From Actinomadura terrae (GTDB taxonomy: Bacteria; Actinomycetota; Actinomycetes; Streptosporangiales; Streptosporangiaceae), in the NCBI RefSeq assembly GCF_022751215.1, contig NZ_JAICDG010000006.1:62001-126000 (forward strand): a stretch of 64,000 nt of DNA, written 5' to 3'. The translations under genes were made by a program, and so were the position numbers. The notes beneath the pieces are model-generated. The model was not told the DNA's origin, did no database searches, and was given only the letters and a program-made list of their open reading frames with translations. Below are positions 32,164 to 40,187 of the stretch, in pieces; position 1 is the stretch's first letter, and the number at the start of each line of letters is the position of its first letter.

Positions 32164-33414
32164 ATGCACTCCACGCTCCAGCTCATCGAACTCGGCGCGA
32201 TCATCCTCGCCCTCGGCATGCTCGGCGCGATCTCCGTCCGCTTCTCCATCTCCCCCATCCCCCTCTACCTCATCGCCGGCCTCGCCTTCGGATCAGGCGG
32301 CGTCTACCCCCTCACCACCAGCGAGGACTTCGTCGCCACCGGCGCCGAAGTCGGCGTCATCCTGCTGCTGTTCACCCTCGGCCTCGAATACACCGCCGAC
32401 GAACTCGTCGGCACCCTCCGCACCTCCGCCCCCGTCGGCCTCGCCGACCTCCTCCTCAACGCAACCCCCGGCGTCGCCACCGCCCTCCTCCTCGGCTGGG
32501 GACCCGTCGCCGCCGTCGCCCTCGGCGGCATCACCTACGTCACCTCCTCCGGCATCACCGCCAAAGTCATCGGCGACCTCGGCTGGCTCGGCAACCGCGA
32601 AACCCCCGCCGTCCTGTCCGTCCTCGTCTTCGAAGACCTCGCGATGGCCGCCTACCTCCCCATCCTCACCGCCCTCCTCGCCGGCGCCGGCCTCACCGGC
32701 GGCGCCGCCGCCCTCGCCATCGCCGCCGCCACCATCACCGCCATCCTCTACATCGCCCTCCGCCACGGCACCCTCGTCGAACGCTTCGTCGCCTCCCCCA
32801 GCGAAGAAGTCCTCCTCCTCAAAGTCCTCGGCCTCACCCTCCTGGTCGCCGGCATCGCCCAGCACCTCCAGGTCTCCGCCGCCGTCGGCGCCTTCCTCGT
32901 CGGCATCGCCCTGTCCGGCCCCCTCGCCCACACCGCCCAGAAACTCCTCGCACCCCTCCGCGACCTCTTCGCCGCCGTCTTCTTCGTCTTCTTCGGCCTC
33001 CACACCGACCCCGGCGACCTGCCCCCCGTCCTCGGCATCGCCGCCGCCCTCGCCCTCACCGGAACCGCCACCAAACTCACCACCGGATGGCTCGCCGCAC
33101 GCCGCGCCGGCGTCGCCACCACCGGACGCCTCCGCGCCGGCGCCGCCCTCGTCCCCCGCGGCGAGTTCAACATCGTCATCGCCGGCCTCGCCGTCACCGC
33201 CGGCACCAACCCCCGCCTCGGCCCCCTCGCCGCCGCCTACGTCCTCATCCTCGCCGTCACCGGACCCGTCCTCGCCCGCGCCGCCGAACCCACCGCCCGC
33301 GCCCTCCGCGCCCGCCGCACCCGGCACCGCCCCGCGTCCGCCGACGAGGAGGAGATCCCGGCACCGCCCGTCACCACCACCGACACCGACGACGCCGCCT
33401 CACCCGCCCGCTGA
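32164..33414 (+). CDS. CPA2-family cation:proton antiporter (KhtU/KefB-like)
   Basis: A 416-residue protein with ~12 helices. It shows the KefB-type features LYLIAGLAFG.GG (helix 2), ILLLFTLGLEYTADEL (acidic residues of the transport path), ITYVTSSGITAKVIGDLGWLGNRETPAVLSVLVFEDLA, and LVPRGEFNIVIAGL. Substrate is probably K+ or Na+ against H+. The tail is acidic and short, with no TrkA-N domain, consistent with regulation by the separate KhtT-like protein upstream. The coding sequence uses C-ending codons almost throughout. Confidence 0.9.
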   Translation: MHSTLQLIELGAIILALGMLGAISVRFSISPIPLYLIAGLAFGSGGVYPLTTSEDFVATGAEVGVILLLFTLGLEYTADELVGTLRTSAPVGLADLLLNATPGVATALLLGWGPVAAVALGGITYVTSSGITAKVIGDLGWLGNRETPAVLSVLVFEDLAMAAYLPILTALLAGAGLTGGAAALAIAAATITAILYIALRHGTLVERFVASPSEEVLLLKVLGLTLLVAGIAQHLQVSAAVGAFLVGIALSGPLAHTAQKLLAPLRDLFAAVFFVFFGLHTDPGDLPPVLGIAAALALTGTATKLTTGWLAARRAGVATTGRLRAGAALVPRGEFNIVIAGLAVTAGTNPRLGPLAAAYVLILAVTGPVLARAAEPTARALRARRTRHRPASADEEEIPAPPVTTTDTDDAASPAR

Positions 33415-33439
33415 CACCCAACCCGAACACTCCCGGCGC

Positions 33440-34261
33440 TTAACCACCCGACTCCGACGGCTGGCACACCGGACACCAGAACAGGTTCCGCGACGCCACC
33501 TCCACCGTCCGCACCACCGCACCGCACACCAGACACGGCTGCCCCGCCCGCCGGTACACATACACCTCACCGCCATGACCGTCCACCCGCGGCGGCCGCC
33601 CCATCGCCTCCGGCGTGTGCTCCGCACGCACCGTGTCGATCCGCCCCGCCCGCACACCCTCCGCCATCAACACCACCAGGTCGTCCCAGATCGCACCCCA
33701 CCGCTCCGCCGACAACCGCCGCCCCGGCAACCGCGGATCCACCCCCTGCCGGAACAGCACCTCCGCCCGGTAGATGTTCCCCGGACCCGCCACCACCGAC
33801 TGGTCCATCAACAACACCGCCACCGGCGTCCGCGTCCGCGAGATCCGCCGCCACGCCCGCCCCGGATCACCATCCGCCCGCAGCGGATCGGGCCCCAACC
33901 GGTCATGCAGCAACTTCACCGCGTCCGGCTCCAGCAACTCGCACACGTTCGGACCGCGCAGATCCGCGTGATGCGCCTCCCCCGTCAACCGCAACCGCAC
34001 CACACCCACCGGCTCCGGCGCCGGCAACCCCCCGAACACGTACTTCCCGTAGATCCCCAGATGGACGTGCACCGACCGCTCGTCCGCCAACCGCAGCAGC
34101 AGATGCTTCCCGTGCGCGTCCGCCTCCTCCAGCACCTGCCCGTCCACCACCGCCGCACCCTCGGCGAAACGCCCCTGCGGACTCACCGCACCCACGACAC
34201 GGCCGCCGAACATCCGTTGATGCTCGGCGGCCAGACGATGAACGGTATGTCCCTCAGGCAC
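33440..34261 (-). CDS. nei: Fpg/Nei-family DNA glycosylase (endonuclease VIII type)
   Basis: A 273-residue base-excision repair enzyme. It begins MPEGHTVHR: the processed N-terminal Pro2 and Glu3 are the catalytic residues. HGKHLLLRL and VHVHLGIYGKYVF supply the DNA-binding Lys and the conserved H2TH-side residues; VVAGPGNIYRAEVLFRQGVDP is the H2TH hallmark. A zinc finger with C-x2-C at CLVCGAVVR and C-x2-C at FWCPVCQ closes the protein. It removes oxidised pyrimidines (or formamidopyrimidines) and nicks the site. The GTG start fits a TATGCT box six bases away, again leaderless. Confidence 0.9.
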   Translation of the reverse strand: MPEGHTVHRLAAEHQRMFGGRVVGAVSPQGRFAEGAAVVDGQVLEEADAHGKHLLLRLADERSVHVHLGIYGKYVFGGLPAPEPVGVVRLRLTGEAHHADLRGPNVCELLEPDAVKLLHDRLGPDPLRADGDPGRAWRRISRTRTPVAVLLMDQSVVAGPGNIYRAEVLFRQGVDPRLPGRRLSAERWGAIWDDLVVLMAEGVRAGRIDTVRAEHTPEAMGRPPRVDGHGGEVYVYRRAGQPCLVCGAVVRTVEVASRNLFWCPVCQPSESGG

Positions 34262-34267
34262 CCGCCC

Positions 34268-34273
34268 AGCATA
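34268..34273 (-). promoter_or_regulatory. -10 box of leaderless nei transcript
   Basis: TATGCT on the minus strand (34273-34268) ends six bases before the GTG at 34261. Confidence 0.4.
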
Positions 34274-34290
34274 GGACTCTCAGCGGCCCC

Positions 34291-35328
34291 TCACCCCCGC
34301 AACGGCTCCCCCACCTCACGCATGTGACCCAACGCCAACCGGTACGACTCCACCAACCCCGTCTCGGCGAACGGCAACCCCAACACCGCGCAGTGCTCGC
34401 GCACCAGCGGCTGCACCCGACGCAGATTGCACCGCGGGACGCTCGGGAACAGATGGTGCTCGATCTGGTAGTTCAACCCGCCCATGAACCAGTCCGTCAC
34501 CGCACCGCCCCGCACGTTCCGCGACGTCAGCACCTGCCGCCGCAGATGACCCCACCGCGCACCCGGCTCCGGCATCGCCATCCCCTTGTGGTTCGGCGCG
34601 AACACACTCCCCAGATGCACCCCGAACAGCGCCTGGTGCAACAGCACCAGCACCACGGCCTTCCCCGGGCTCAGCAACGCGAACACCAACCCCAGATACC
34701 CCACCGCGTGCAGGACGAGCAGCCCGCCCTCCACCAGCCGCTCCCGCCGCCCCCGCTCCCGCAGGAACACCGCACTGCCGATCTTCAGGTTGAACCCCTC
34801 CAGCGTCAGCAACGGGAAGAACAGCGCCGCCTGATGCCGCGCCACCCACCGCAACGGCCCCCGCTGCCGCGCCGCCTGCTCCCGCGTCCACGCCAGCACG
34901 CCCTCCCCCACGTCCGGGTCCTTCCCCACATGGTTCGGGTTCGCGTGATGCCGGTTGTGCTTGTCGCTCCACCACCCGTGCCCCATCCCCAGCAGCAGGT
35001 TCCCGAGCAGCAGCCCCAGCACCCGGTTCGCCCGCGCCGACCCCGCGATCTGCCGGTGCCCCGCGTCATGCCCCAGGAACGCCGTCCGCGCCGACACCAC
35101 CGCCAACGGAACCGCCAGCAGCACCACCCACCACGAACCACCCGCCCACGCCACCGCCGCCCACAACGCCGCCGTCGCGACCAGGTTCAGCCCGATCGCC
35201 CGCGCGTAGTAGCCAGGACGCCGCTCCAGCAGCCCGCTCTCCCGAACCCGCCGCGCCAACGGGGTGAAATCGCTGCCGGTCCCCTCCCGACCGGCACGCA
35301 CGGACGGGGCTTCGAGGATCGCGGGCAT
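34291..35328 (-). CDS. Membrane fatty-acid desaturase (DesA/linoleoyl-CoA type)
   Basis: A 345-residue integral membrane di-iron enzyme. The three histidine boxes are HDAGH, HNRHH and QIEHH in their usual order, and four hydrophobic helices flank them. The third box with Q-x-x-H-H is that of acyl-CoA/acyl-lipid desaturases such as DesA3. No cytochrome b5 domain is fused, so electrons come from a separate reductase. Likely role: introducing a double bond to adjust membrane fluidity. The ATG at 35328 is preceded by GGAG five to nine bases away; the longer frame upstream lacks a site. It converges on nothing and is followed 29 bp on by nei. Confidence 0.9.
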   Translation of the reverse strand: MPAILEAPSVRAGREGTGSDFTPLARRVRESGLLERRPGYYARAIGLNLVATAALWAAVAWAGGSWWVVLLAVPLAVVSARTAFLGHDAGHRQIAGSARANRVLGLLLGNLLLGMGHGWWSDKHNRHHANPNHVGKDPDVGEGVLAWTREQAARQRGPLRWVARHQAALFFPLLTLEGFNLKIGSAVFLRERGRRERLVEGGLLVLHAVGYLGLVFALLSPGKAVVLVLLHQALFGVHLGSVFAPNHKGMAMPEPGARWGHLRRQVLTSRNVRGGAVTDWFMGGLNYQIEHHLFPSVPRCNLRRVQPLVREHCAVLGLPFAETGLVESYRLALGHMREVGEPLRG

Positions 35329-35516
35329 GAAGGCTCCAATCGCAGGGACGACGCCCCACCACGGGACGCACCGCAAAGCTACGGAGCGTGCACCCGTCCG
35401 GTCGCCACGCTACGGAGCCATCCCTGACCTGGCTCGGAGGTCCCGGTTATGTCACGCCACAGCACCATGGCCTCCCGAACAGGACCCTGCGCCAGAGAAC
35501 GGACACGCCGCCCCTA

Positions 35517-35530
35517 TAGGGTCATAAGCC
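35517..35530 (+). promoter_or_regulatory. -10 box of leaderless phosphatase transcript
   Basis: TAGGGT (35517-35522) ends eight bases before the ATG at 35531; a ribosome binding site is lacking. Confidence 0.4.
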
Positions 35531-36346
35531 ATGAGCGAACGCACCCGGTGGATCGACCTGGACGGCGCCGCCAACGCCCGCGACCTCGGCGGCCTCCCCA
35601 CCGCCACCGGCCGGCCCACACGCTGGGGACGCCTCCTGCGCTCCGACAACCTCCAGGACCTCACCGTCGCCGACGTCCGCGTCCTCCTGGACGACTACGC
35701 CCTCAAGAACGTCATCGACCTGCGCACCCACACCGAGATCCACCTGGAGGGACCCGGCCCCCTCACCCGCGTCCCCACCGTCACCATCCACCAGCTCTCG
35801 CTGTTCGCCGAGGGCGGCCGCCACACCGACGCCGTCGCCGGCACCCCCACCCGCCCCGGCACCACCGCCCTCCTCCCCTGGCAGAACCGCGACGGCGACG
35901 ACGACCCCGGACCCGAACACGACCGCTCCATCGGCCACTACCACGGCTACCTCAACGACCGGGCCGACTCCATCGTCGCCGCCCTGCGCGTCATGACCCG
36001 CACCGACGGCGCCGCGCTCGTCCACTGCGCCGCCGGCAAGGACCGCACCGGCGTCGTCTGCGCCTTCGCACTGGAGGTCGCCGGGGTGACCCGCGAGGCC
36101 GTCATCGCCGACTACACCCTCAGCGGCGAACGCCTCGAACCCACCCTCAGCCGGCTCCGCGCCAGCGACACCTACGCCGCCGACCTGGACTCGCGCCCCG
36201 TCGACTCCCACCGCCCCCGCGCCGCGACGATGGCGACGTTCCTCTGCCACATCGACGAGCGCTTCGGCGGCCCGCTCGGCTGGCTGACCTCCCACGGCTG
36301 GACGGACGAGGACACCGCCGCCCTACGCGCCCGCCTCCTCGGCTGA
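35531..36346 (+). CDS. Protein-tyrosine phosphatase-like phosphatase (DSP3/PtpB type)
   Basis: A 271-residue phosphatase with the PTP loop VHCAAGKDRTGVV (C-x5-R: C-A-A-G-K-D-R). The N-terminal ANARDLGGLPTATGRPTRWGRLLRSDNLQDLTVADV is the usual opening of the Tyr_phosphatase3 family, which in mycobacteria includes PtpB (acting on phosphotyrosine and phosphoinositides). Lys and Asp after the catalytic Cys (K-D-R) are features of this subgroup. Cytoplasmic. No partner kinase is nearby. Confidence 0.85.
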   Translation: MSERTRWIDLDGAANARDLGGLPTATGRPTRWGRLLRSDNLQDLTVADVRVLLDDYALKNVIDLRTHTEIHLEGPGPLTRVPTVTIHQLSLFAEGGRHTDAVAGTPTRPGTTALLPWQNRDGDDDPGPEHDRSIGHYHGYLNDRADSIVAALRVMTRTDGAALVHCAAGKDRTGVVCAFALEVAGVTREAVIADYTLSGERLEPTLSRLRASDTYAADLDSRPVDSHRPRAATMATFLCHIDERFGGPLGWLTSHGWTDEDTAALRARLLG

Positions 36347-36479
36347 CCGGTCGCGTTTGCTTTGGCTGAGTGGTGTTGGAGGTTTTTGTGTATGGGGTAG
36401 ATAAGCACACTGCTCCGGGCCTTTACATTGTAAGTTTCAAGATGAAAGCGTAAGGCCGAGCGACGTCATGCTTCGAAAA
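36347..36479. promoter_or_regulatory. Unusually AT-rich convergent gap with TTTAC-N3-GTAA motif
   Basis: This 133-bp gap between two convergent genes is much more AT-rich than its surroundings. It contains TTACA-T-TGTAA (36423-36433), resembling motifs before the sigma factor (42502-42514) and the TetR gene (50601-50613). It has no hairpin terminator and no obvious gene; why an operator-like motif is here is unclear. Confidence 0.35.
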
Positions 36480-38150
36480 TCAGGAGGCCAGGAGGGCACG
36501 GACGGCGGCGTGCGCCGCCTGGCGCATCCGGCCGTGCAGCGCCGCGTTCACTTCCCGGTCGGTGCGGGCCTCGACGATCCGCAGCCCCTCCCCCACGATC
36601 GCCTTCGGCAGGTCCGCCGCGACCTCCAGCCGCCGGTACGGGACGCCGTGCGCCGCCGCGACCGCCTCCAGGTCCACCTGGTGCGGCGTGCCGAAGACCC
36701 GCTCGAACGGGCCGCGCAGCCCCGCCTGCGGCAGCAGCGAGAAGATCCCGCCCCCCTGGTTGTTCACCACCACGATCGCCAGGTCGGGACGGCGGTCCTG
36801 CGGGCCGACGATCAGCCCGTTCTGGTCGTGCAGGAACGCCAGGTCGCCCAGCAGCGCGTACGAGCGGCCGCTGTGCAGCAGCGCCGCGCCCATCGCCGTC
36901 GACACCAGCCCGTCGATGCCGCTCGCGCCCCGGTTCGCCATCACCCGGATCCCCCGGCGCGGACGCATCACCTGGTTCAGGTCCCGGATCGGCATGCTCG
37001 CCGCCGTGAACAGCAGCGACCCGCCCGGCAGCGCCGCCACCAGGTCACGTGCCAACCGGGGCTCGCTCACCTCCGGGACGGCGTCCAGCACCCCGTCGAC
37101 CGCCGCCGCCGCGGCCAGGTCGGCGCCGCGCCACGACTTCAGCCACGCGTCGTCCCCCGACACCACCGGGATCTCCACCTCCGGCGCGACCTGCGTCGCC
37201 GACCGGACCGGATCGGGCCAGTGCGCCAGGTCGGGCGCCAGCACGATGTGCTCCTCCGCCCGCCGCAGCAGCGACAGCAGCGGACGCGACAGCCCCGGCT
37301 TGCCCAGCGTCACCACCACCTCCGGGCGGTGCCGCTCCACGAACTCCGGCACCCCCAGCAGGAAATGGTGCGAGGAGAGCGCGTGGTCGCCGTAGCGGGC
37401 GTTGCCGTTCGGCTCGGCCAGCACCGGCCACCCCGCCATCGACGCCGCCGCCACGTACCGCTTCACGTTGACCGCGCCGTCCCCCACCACCAGCACCCCG
37501 CGCCGCGTCGGCGGGACGTGCAGCACCGACCCCGGCGTCGCCGCCCGCACCTTCGTCCACGCGCCCGTCGCGTCGCCGTCCAATGGCTCGCACCACGTCT
37601 CGTCCCCGTCGGGGATCAGCGGCTCCCGGAACGCCGCGTTCAGATGCACCGGACCCGGCACCGGCGCCTGCGCCAGCCCCCACGCCCGGCTCACCAGCGA
37701 CCGCCAGTACGCCACCATCCCCGGACGGTTCTCCGGCACACCGACCTCGGTGCTCCACCGCGCCGCCGTCCCGTACAGCTTCACCTGGTCGATCGTCTGG
37801 TTCGCGCCCGTGTCCCGCAGCTCCGGCGGCCGGTCCGCGGTGATCACCAGCAGCGGGACGCCCGACTCGTGCGCCTCGATCACCGCCGGATGGAAGTTCG
37901 CCGCCGCCGTCCCCGACGTGCACACCAGCGCCACCGGGCGCCCCGCCCGCTTGGCCATCCCGAGGCCGAGGAACGACGCCGACCGCTCGTCGATCCGCAC
38001 ATGCAGCCGGACCCGCCCCGCCTCCTCGGCGGCGTGCAGCGCCAGCGCCAGCGGGGCCGACCGCGACCCCGGCGCCAGCACCGCGTCGGTCATCCCGCAC
38101 CGCAGCAGCTCGTCCACCAGGACGGTCGCCAGCGCGGTCGCCGGGTTCAC
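36480..38150 (-). CDS. menD: SEPHCHC synthase MenD
   Basis: A 556-residue thiamine-diphosphate enzyme making SEPHCHC from isochorismate and 2-oxoglutarate. The Pyr domain has VLAPGSRSAPLALALH and ERSASFLGLGMAKRAGRPVALVCTSGTAAANFHPAVIEA with the catalytic Glu. The PP domain carries ALLGDLAFLHDQNGL...VVVNNQGGGIFSLLPQA, the GD-x25+-N motif that binds Mg-ThDP. VITADRPPELRDTGANQTIDQ is a MenD hallmark. The start is GTG, overlapping the menC stop as GTGA, so it is translationally coupled to menC. Last gene of the leftward men operon. Confidence 0.95.
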   Translation of the reverse strand: MNPATALATVLVDELLRCGMTDAVLAPGSRSAPLALALHAAEEAGRVRLHVRIDERSASFLGLGMAKRAGRPVALVCTSGTAAANFHPAVIEAHESGVPLLVITADRPPELRDTGANQTIDQVKLYGTAARWSTEVGVPENRPGMVAYWRSLVSRAWGLAQAPVPGPVHLNAAFREPLIPDGDETWCEPLDGDATGAWTKVRAATPGSVLHVPPTRRGVLVVGDGAVNVKRYVAAASMAGWPVLAEPNGNARYGDHALSSHHFLLGVPEFVERHRPEVVVTLGKPGLSRPLLSLLRRAEEHIVLAPDLAHWPDPVRSATQVAPEVEIPVVSGDDAWLKSWRGADLAAAAAVDGVLDAVPEVSEPRLARDLVAALPGGSLLFTAASMPIRDLNQVMRPRRGIRVMANRGASGIDGLVSTAMGAALLHSGRSYALLGDLAFLHDQNGLIVGPQDRRPDLAIVVVNNQGGGIFSLLPQAGLRGPFERVFGTPHQVDLEAVAAAHGVPYRRLEVAADLPKAIVGEGLRIVEARTDREVNAALHGRMRQAAHAAVRALLAS

Positions 38151-39109
38151 CGCCCCACCCCGATCACCGGCGGCCCGCCCAAATGCTCCTGCGCCGCGAC
38201 CGCCCGCCGCCGCCACGCCCCGACCTCCTCTGCGCCGGTGACCTCGAACCGCCCCAGCGCCGCCTCGTCCACCCCGGGACGCCGCACGGCGATCTCCCCG
38301 GCCACCGGAACCAGCGGATCACCGACCACGTCGCCCTCCAGCAGCGACAGCGTCGCCAGCCCGCACGCGAACCGCAGCTCCGGCAGCGCCGCCGCCAGCG
38401 CCACCCCCGCCGCCAGACCGACCGACGTCTCCACCGCGCTCGACACCACCACCGGCAGCCCGCACGCCTCCGCGACCCGCAGCGCCTCCCGCACCCCGCC
38501 CAGCGGCTGCGCCTTCAGCACCGCGATGTCCGCCGCGCCCGCCGCCCGCACCTTCAGCGGATCCTCCGCCCGGCGGATCGACTCGTCCGCCGCGATCGGC
38601 ACGTCCACCCGCCGCCGCACCAGCCCGAGCTCCTCCAGCGTCGCGCACGGCTGCTCGGCGTACTCCAGCTCCCACCGGTCCAGCGCGCGGATCATCCGGA
38701 CGGCGCGCTCCACGTCCCACCCGCCGTTGGCGTCCACCCGGACCCGGCCGTCCGGCCCCATCGCGTCGCGGACGGCCTCCACCCGCGCCAGGTCCTCACC
38801 GTCGGGACGCCCGCGCTCGGCCACCTTCACCTTCGCGGTCCCGCACCCCGACACCTTCGCCATCTCGAACGCCCGCTCCGGACCGACCGCCGGGATCGTC
38901 ACGTTCACCGGCACCCGGTCGCGCACCGGCGCCGGGAACCCCTCGAACGCCGCCTCGCGCGCCGCGCCCAGCCAGCGGGCGCACTCCGCCGGGCCGTACT
39001 CGGCGAACGGCGAGAACTCCCCCCAGCCGGCGGGGCCCTCGACGAGCAGGCCCTCCCGCCGCGTCACACCGCGGAACCGCGTCCGCATCGGGATGGAGTA
39101 GACCCGCAC
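38147..39109 (-). CDS. menC: o-Succinylbenzoate synthase MenC
   Basis: A 320-residue enolase-superfamily enzyme that dehydrates SHCHC to o-succinylbenzoate. Key parts: TAKVKVAERG with the catalytic Lys, RVDANGGWDVERA, LEYAEQPCATLEEL, IAADESIRR (metal-binding Asp/Glu) and DIAVLKAQPLGGV with the second Lys. The VSSAVETSVGLAAGVALAAALPEL segment matches actinobacterial MenC. The GTG at 39109 is chosen because a G-run precedes it at a good distance; GTG at 39130 is possible. It follows menB by about 36 bp and is coupled to menD. Confidence 0.92.
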   Translation of the reverse strand: MRVYSIPMRTRFRGVTRREGLLVEGPAGWGEFSPFAEYGPAECARWLGAAREAAFEGFPAPVRDRVPVNVTIPAVGPERAFEMAKVSGCGTAKVKVAERGRPDGEDLARVEAVRDAMGPDGRVRVDANGGWDVERAVRMIRALDRWELEYAEQPCATLEELGLVRRRVDVPIAADESIRRAEDPLKVRAAGAADIAVLKAQPLGGVREALRVAEACGLPVVVSSAVETSVGLAAGVALAAALPELRFACGLATLSLLEGDVVGDPLVPVAGEIAVRRPGVDEAALGRFEVTGAEEVGAWRRRAVAAQEHLGGPPVIGVGR

Positions 39110-39144
39110 CCGCTGCCCCCCTGGCGTCACCTATCGAACCGAAC

Positions 39145-40044
39145 CTAGTAGTACCACGGGAAACGCGACCAATCGGCGTCGCGCTTCTCCAGGAACGAGT
39201 CCCGCCCCTCCGCCGCCTCGTCGGTGCCGTAGGCCAGCCGCGTCGCCTCCCCGGCGAACACCTGCTGCCCCACCAGCCCGTCGTCGACGAGGTTGAAGGC
39301 GTACTTCAGCATCCGCTGCGCCGTCGGGCTCTTCCCGTTCACCTTCCGCGCCCACTCCAGCGCCGTCGCCTCCAGCTCGGCGTGCGGCACGACCGCGTTC
39401 ACCATGCCCATCCGGTGCGCGGCCTCCGCGTCGTAGGCGTCGCCCAGGAAGAAGATCTCCCGCGCGAACTTCTGCCCCACCTGCCGCGCCAGGTACGCCG
39501 ACCCGAACCCGCCGTCGAAGCTCGCCACGTCCGCGTCGGTCTGCTTGAACCGCGCGTGCTCCCGGCTGGCCAGCGTGAGATCGGCCACCACGTGCAGGCT
39601 GTGCCCGCCGCCGGCCGCCCACCCCGGCACCACGCAGATCACGACCTTGCCCATGAACCGGATCAGCCGCTGCACCTCCAGGATGTGCAGCCGCCCCGCC
39701 CGCGCCGGGTCGATCGTGTCCGAGGTCTCCCCCTCGGCGTACCGGTAGCCGTCCCTGCCGCGGATCCGCTGGTCGCCGCCCGAGCAGAACGCCCACCCGC
39801 CGTCCTTGGGCGACGGCCCGTTCCCGGTCAGCAGCACGCACCCGATGTCGCTGGACATCCGCGCGTGGTCCAGCGCCCGGTACAGCTCGTCCACCGTGTG
39901 CGGACGGAACGCGTTCCGCACCTCCGGGCGGTCGAACGCCACCCGCACCGTGCCGTGGTCGACGGCCCGGTGATAGGTGATGTCGGTGAACCCGAACCCC
40001 TCCACCTCCGTCCAGGCGTCCGCGTCGAACAACTCCGAGACCAT
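39145..40044 (-). CDS. menB: 1,4-Dihydroxy-2-naphthoyl-CoA synthase MenB
   Basis: A 299-residue crotonase-fold enzyme closing the naphthoquinone ring of o-succinylbenzoyl-CoA. Signatures are CSGGDQRIRGRDGYRY, VPGWAAGGGHSLHVVADLTLASREHARFKQTDADVASFDGGFGSAYLARQVGQKFAREIFFLG and the C-terminal KRDADWSRFPWYY, the last being diagnostic of MenB. The DADVASFDGG segment holds the active-site Asp. The ATG at 40044 is preceded by GGAGAGG about six bases away. It heads the menB-menC-menD operon and is divergent from menE across a shared operator. Confidence 0.95.
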   Translation of the reverse strand: MVSELFDADAWTEVEGFGFTDITYHRAVDHGTVRVAFDRPEVRNAFRPHTVDELYRALDHARMSSDIGCVLLTGNGPSPKDGGWAFCSGGDQRIRGRDGYRYAEGETSDTIDPARAGRLHILEVQRLIRFMGKVVICVVPGWAAGGGHSLHVVADLTLASREHARFKQTDADVASFDGGFGSAYLARQVGQKFAREIFFLGDAYDAEAAHRMGMVNAVVPHAELEATALEWARKVNGKSPTAQRMLKYAFNLVDDGLVGQQVFAGEATRLAYGTDEAAEGRDSFLEKRDADWSRFPWYY

Positions 40045-40147
40045 GCCGTCCTCTCCTGCCGCCCATACGACCGGGGCCCCATTCAACCGCCCCGCCGACG
40101 CGGCCCGACGCGCGCCCCCGGCGCACCCGGCGCACGCCGCCCCATGA

Positions 40148-40187
40148 TTTGAACGCGTTCAGCGTAGTCGTCTACGCTGGCGGGATC
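40148..40187. promoter_or_regulatory. Shared menB/menE control region with TTTGAAC-GC-GTTCAG operator
   Basis: TTTGAAC (40148-40154) and GTTCA (40157-40161) form the same palindrome as upstream of menF, with one arm shortened by a final G. TTGAAC also works as a -35 box for menE, 18 bp before TACGCT (40173-40178), which ends nine bases before the ATG. A second dyad, AGCGTAG-N4-CTACGCT (40161-40178), overlaps the -10. Confidence 0.6.

Noticed and set aside
30213..33327. Long antisense frames opposite menF and the antiporter
   Set aside because: These arise because the C-rich codons of the real genes give long open Gly/Glu/Ala frames on the other strand. They lack motifs and start signals.
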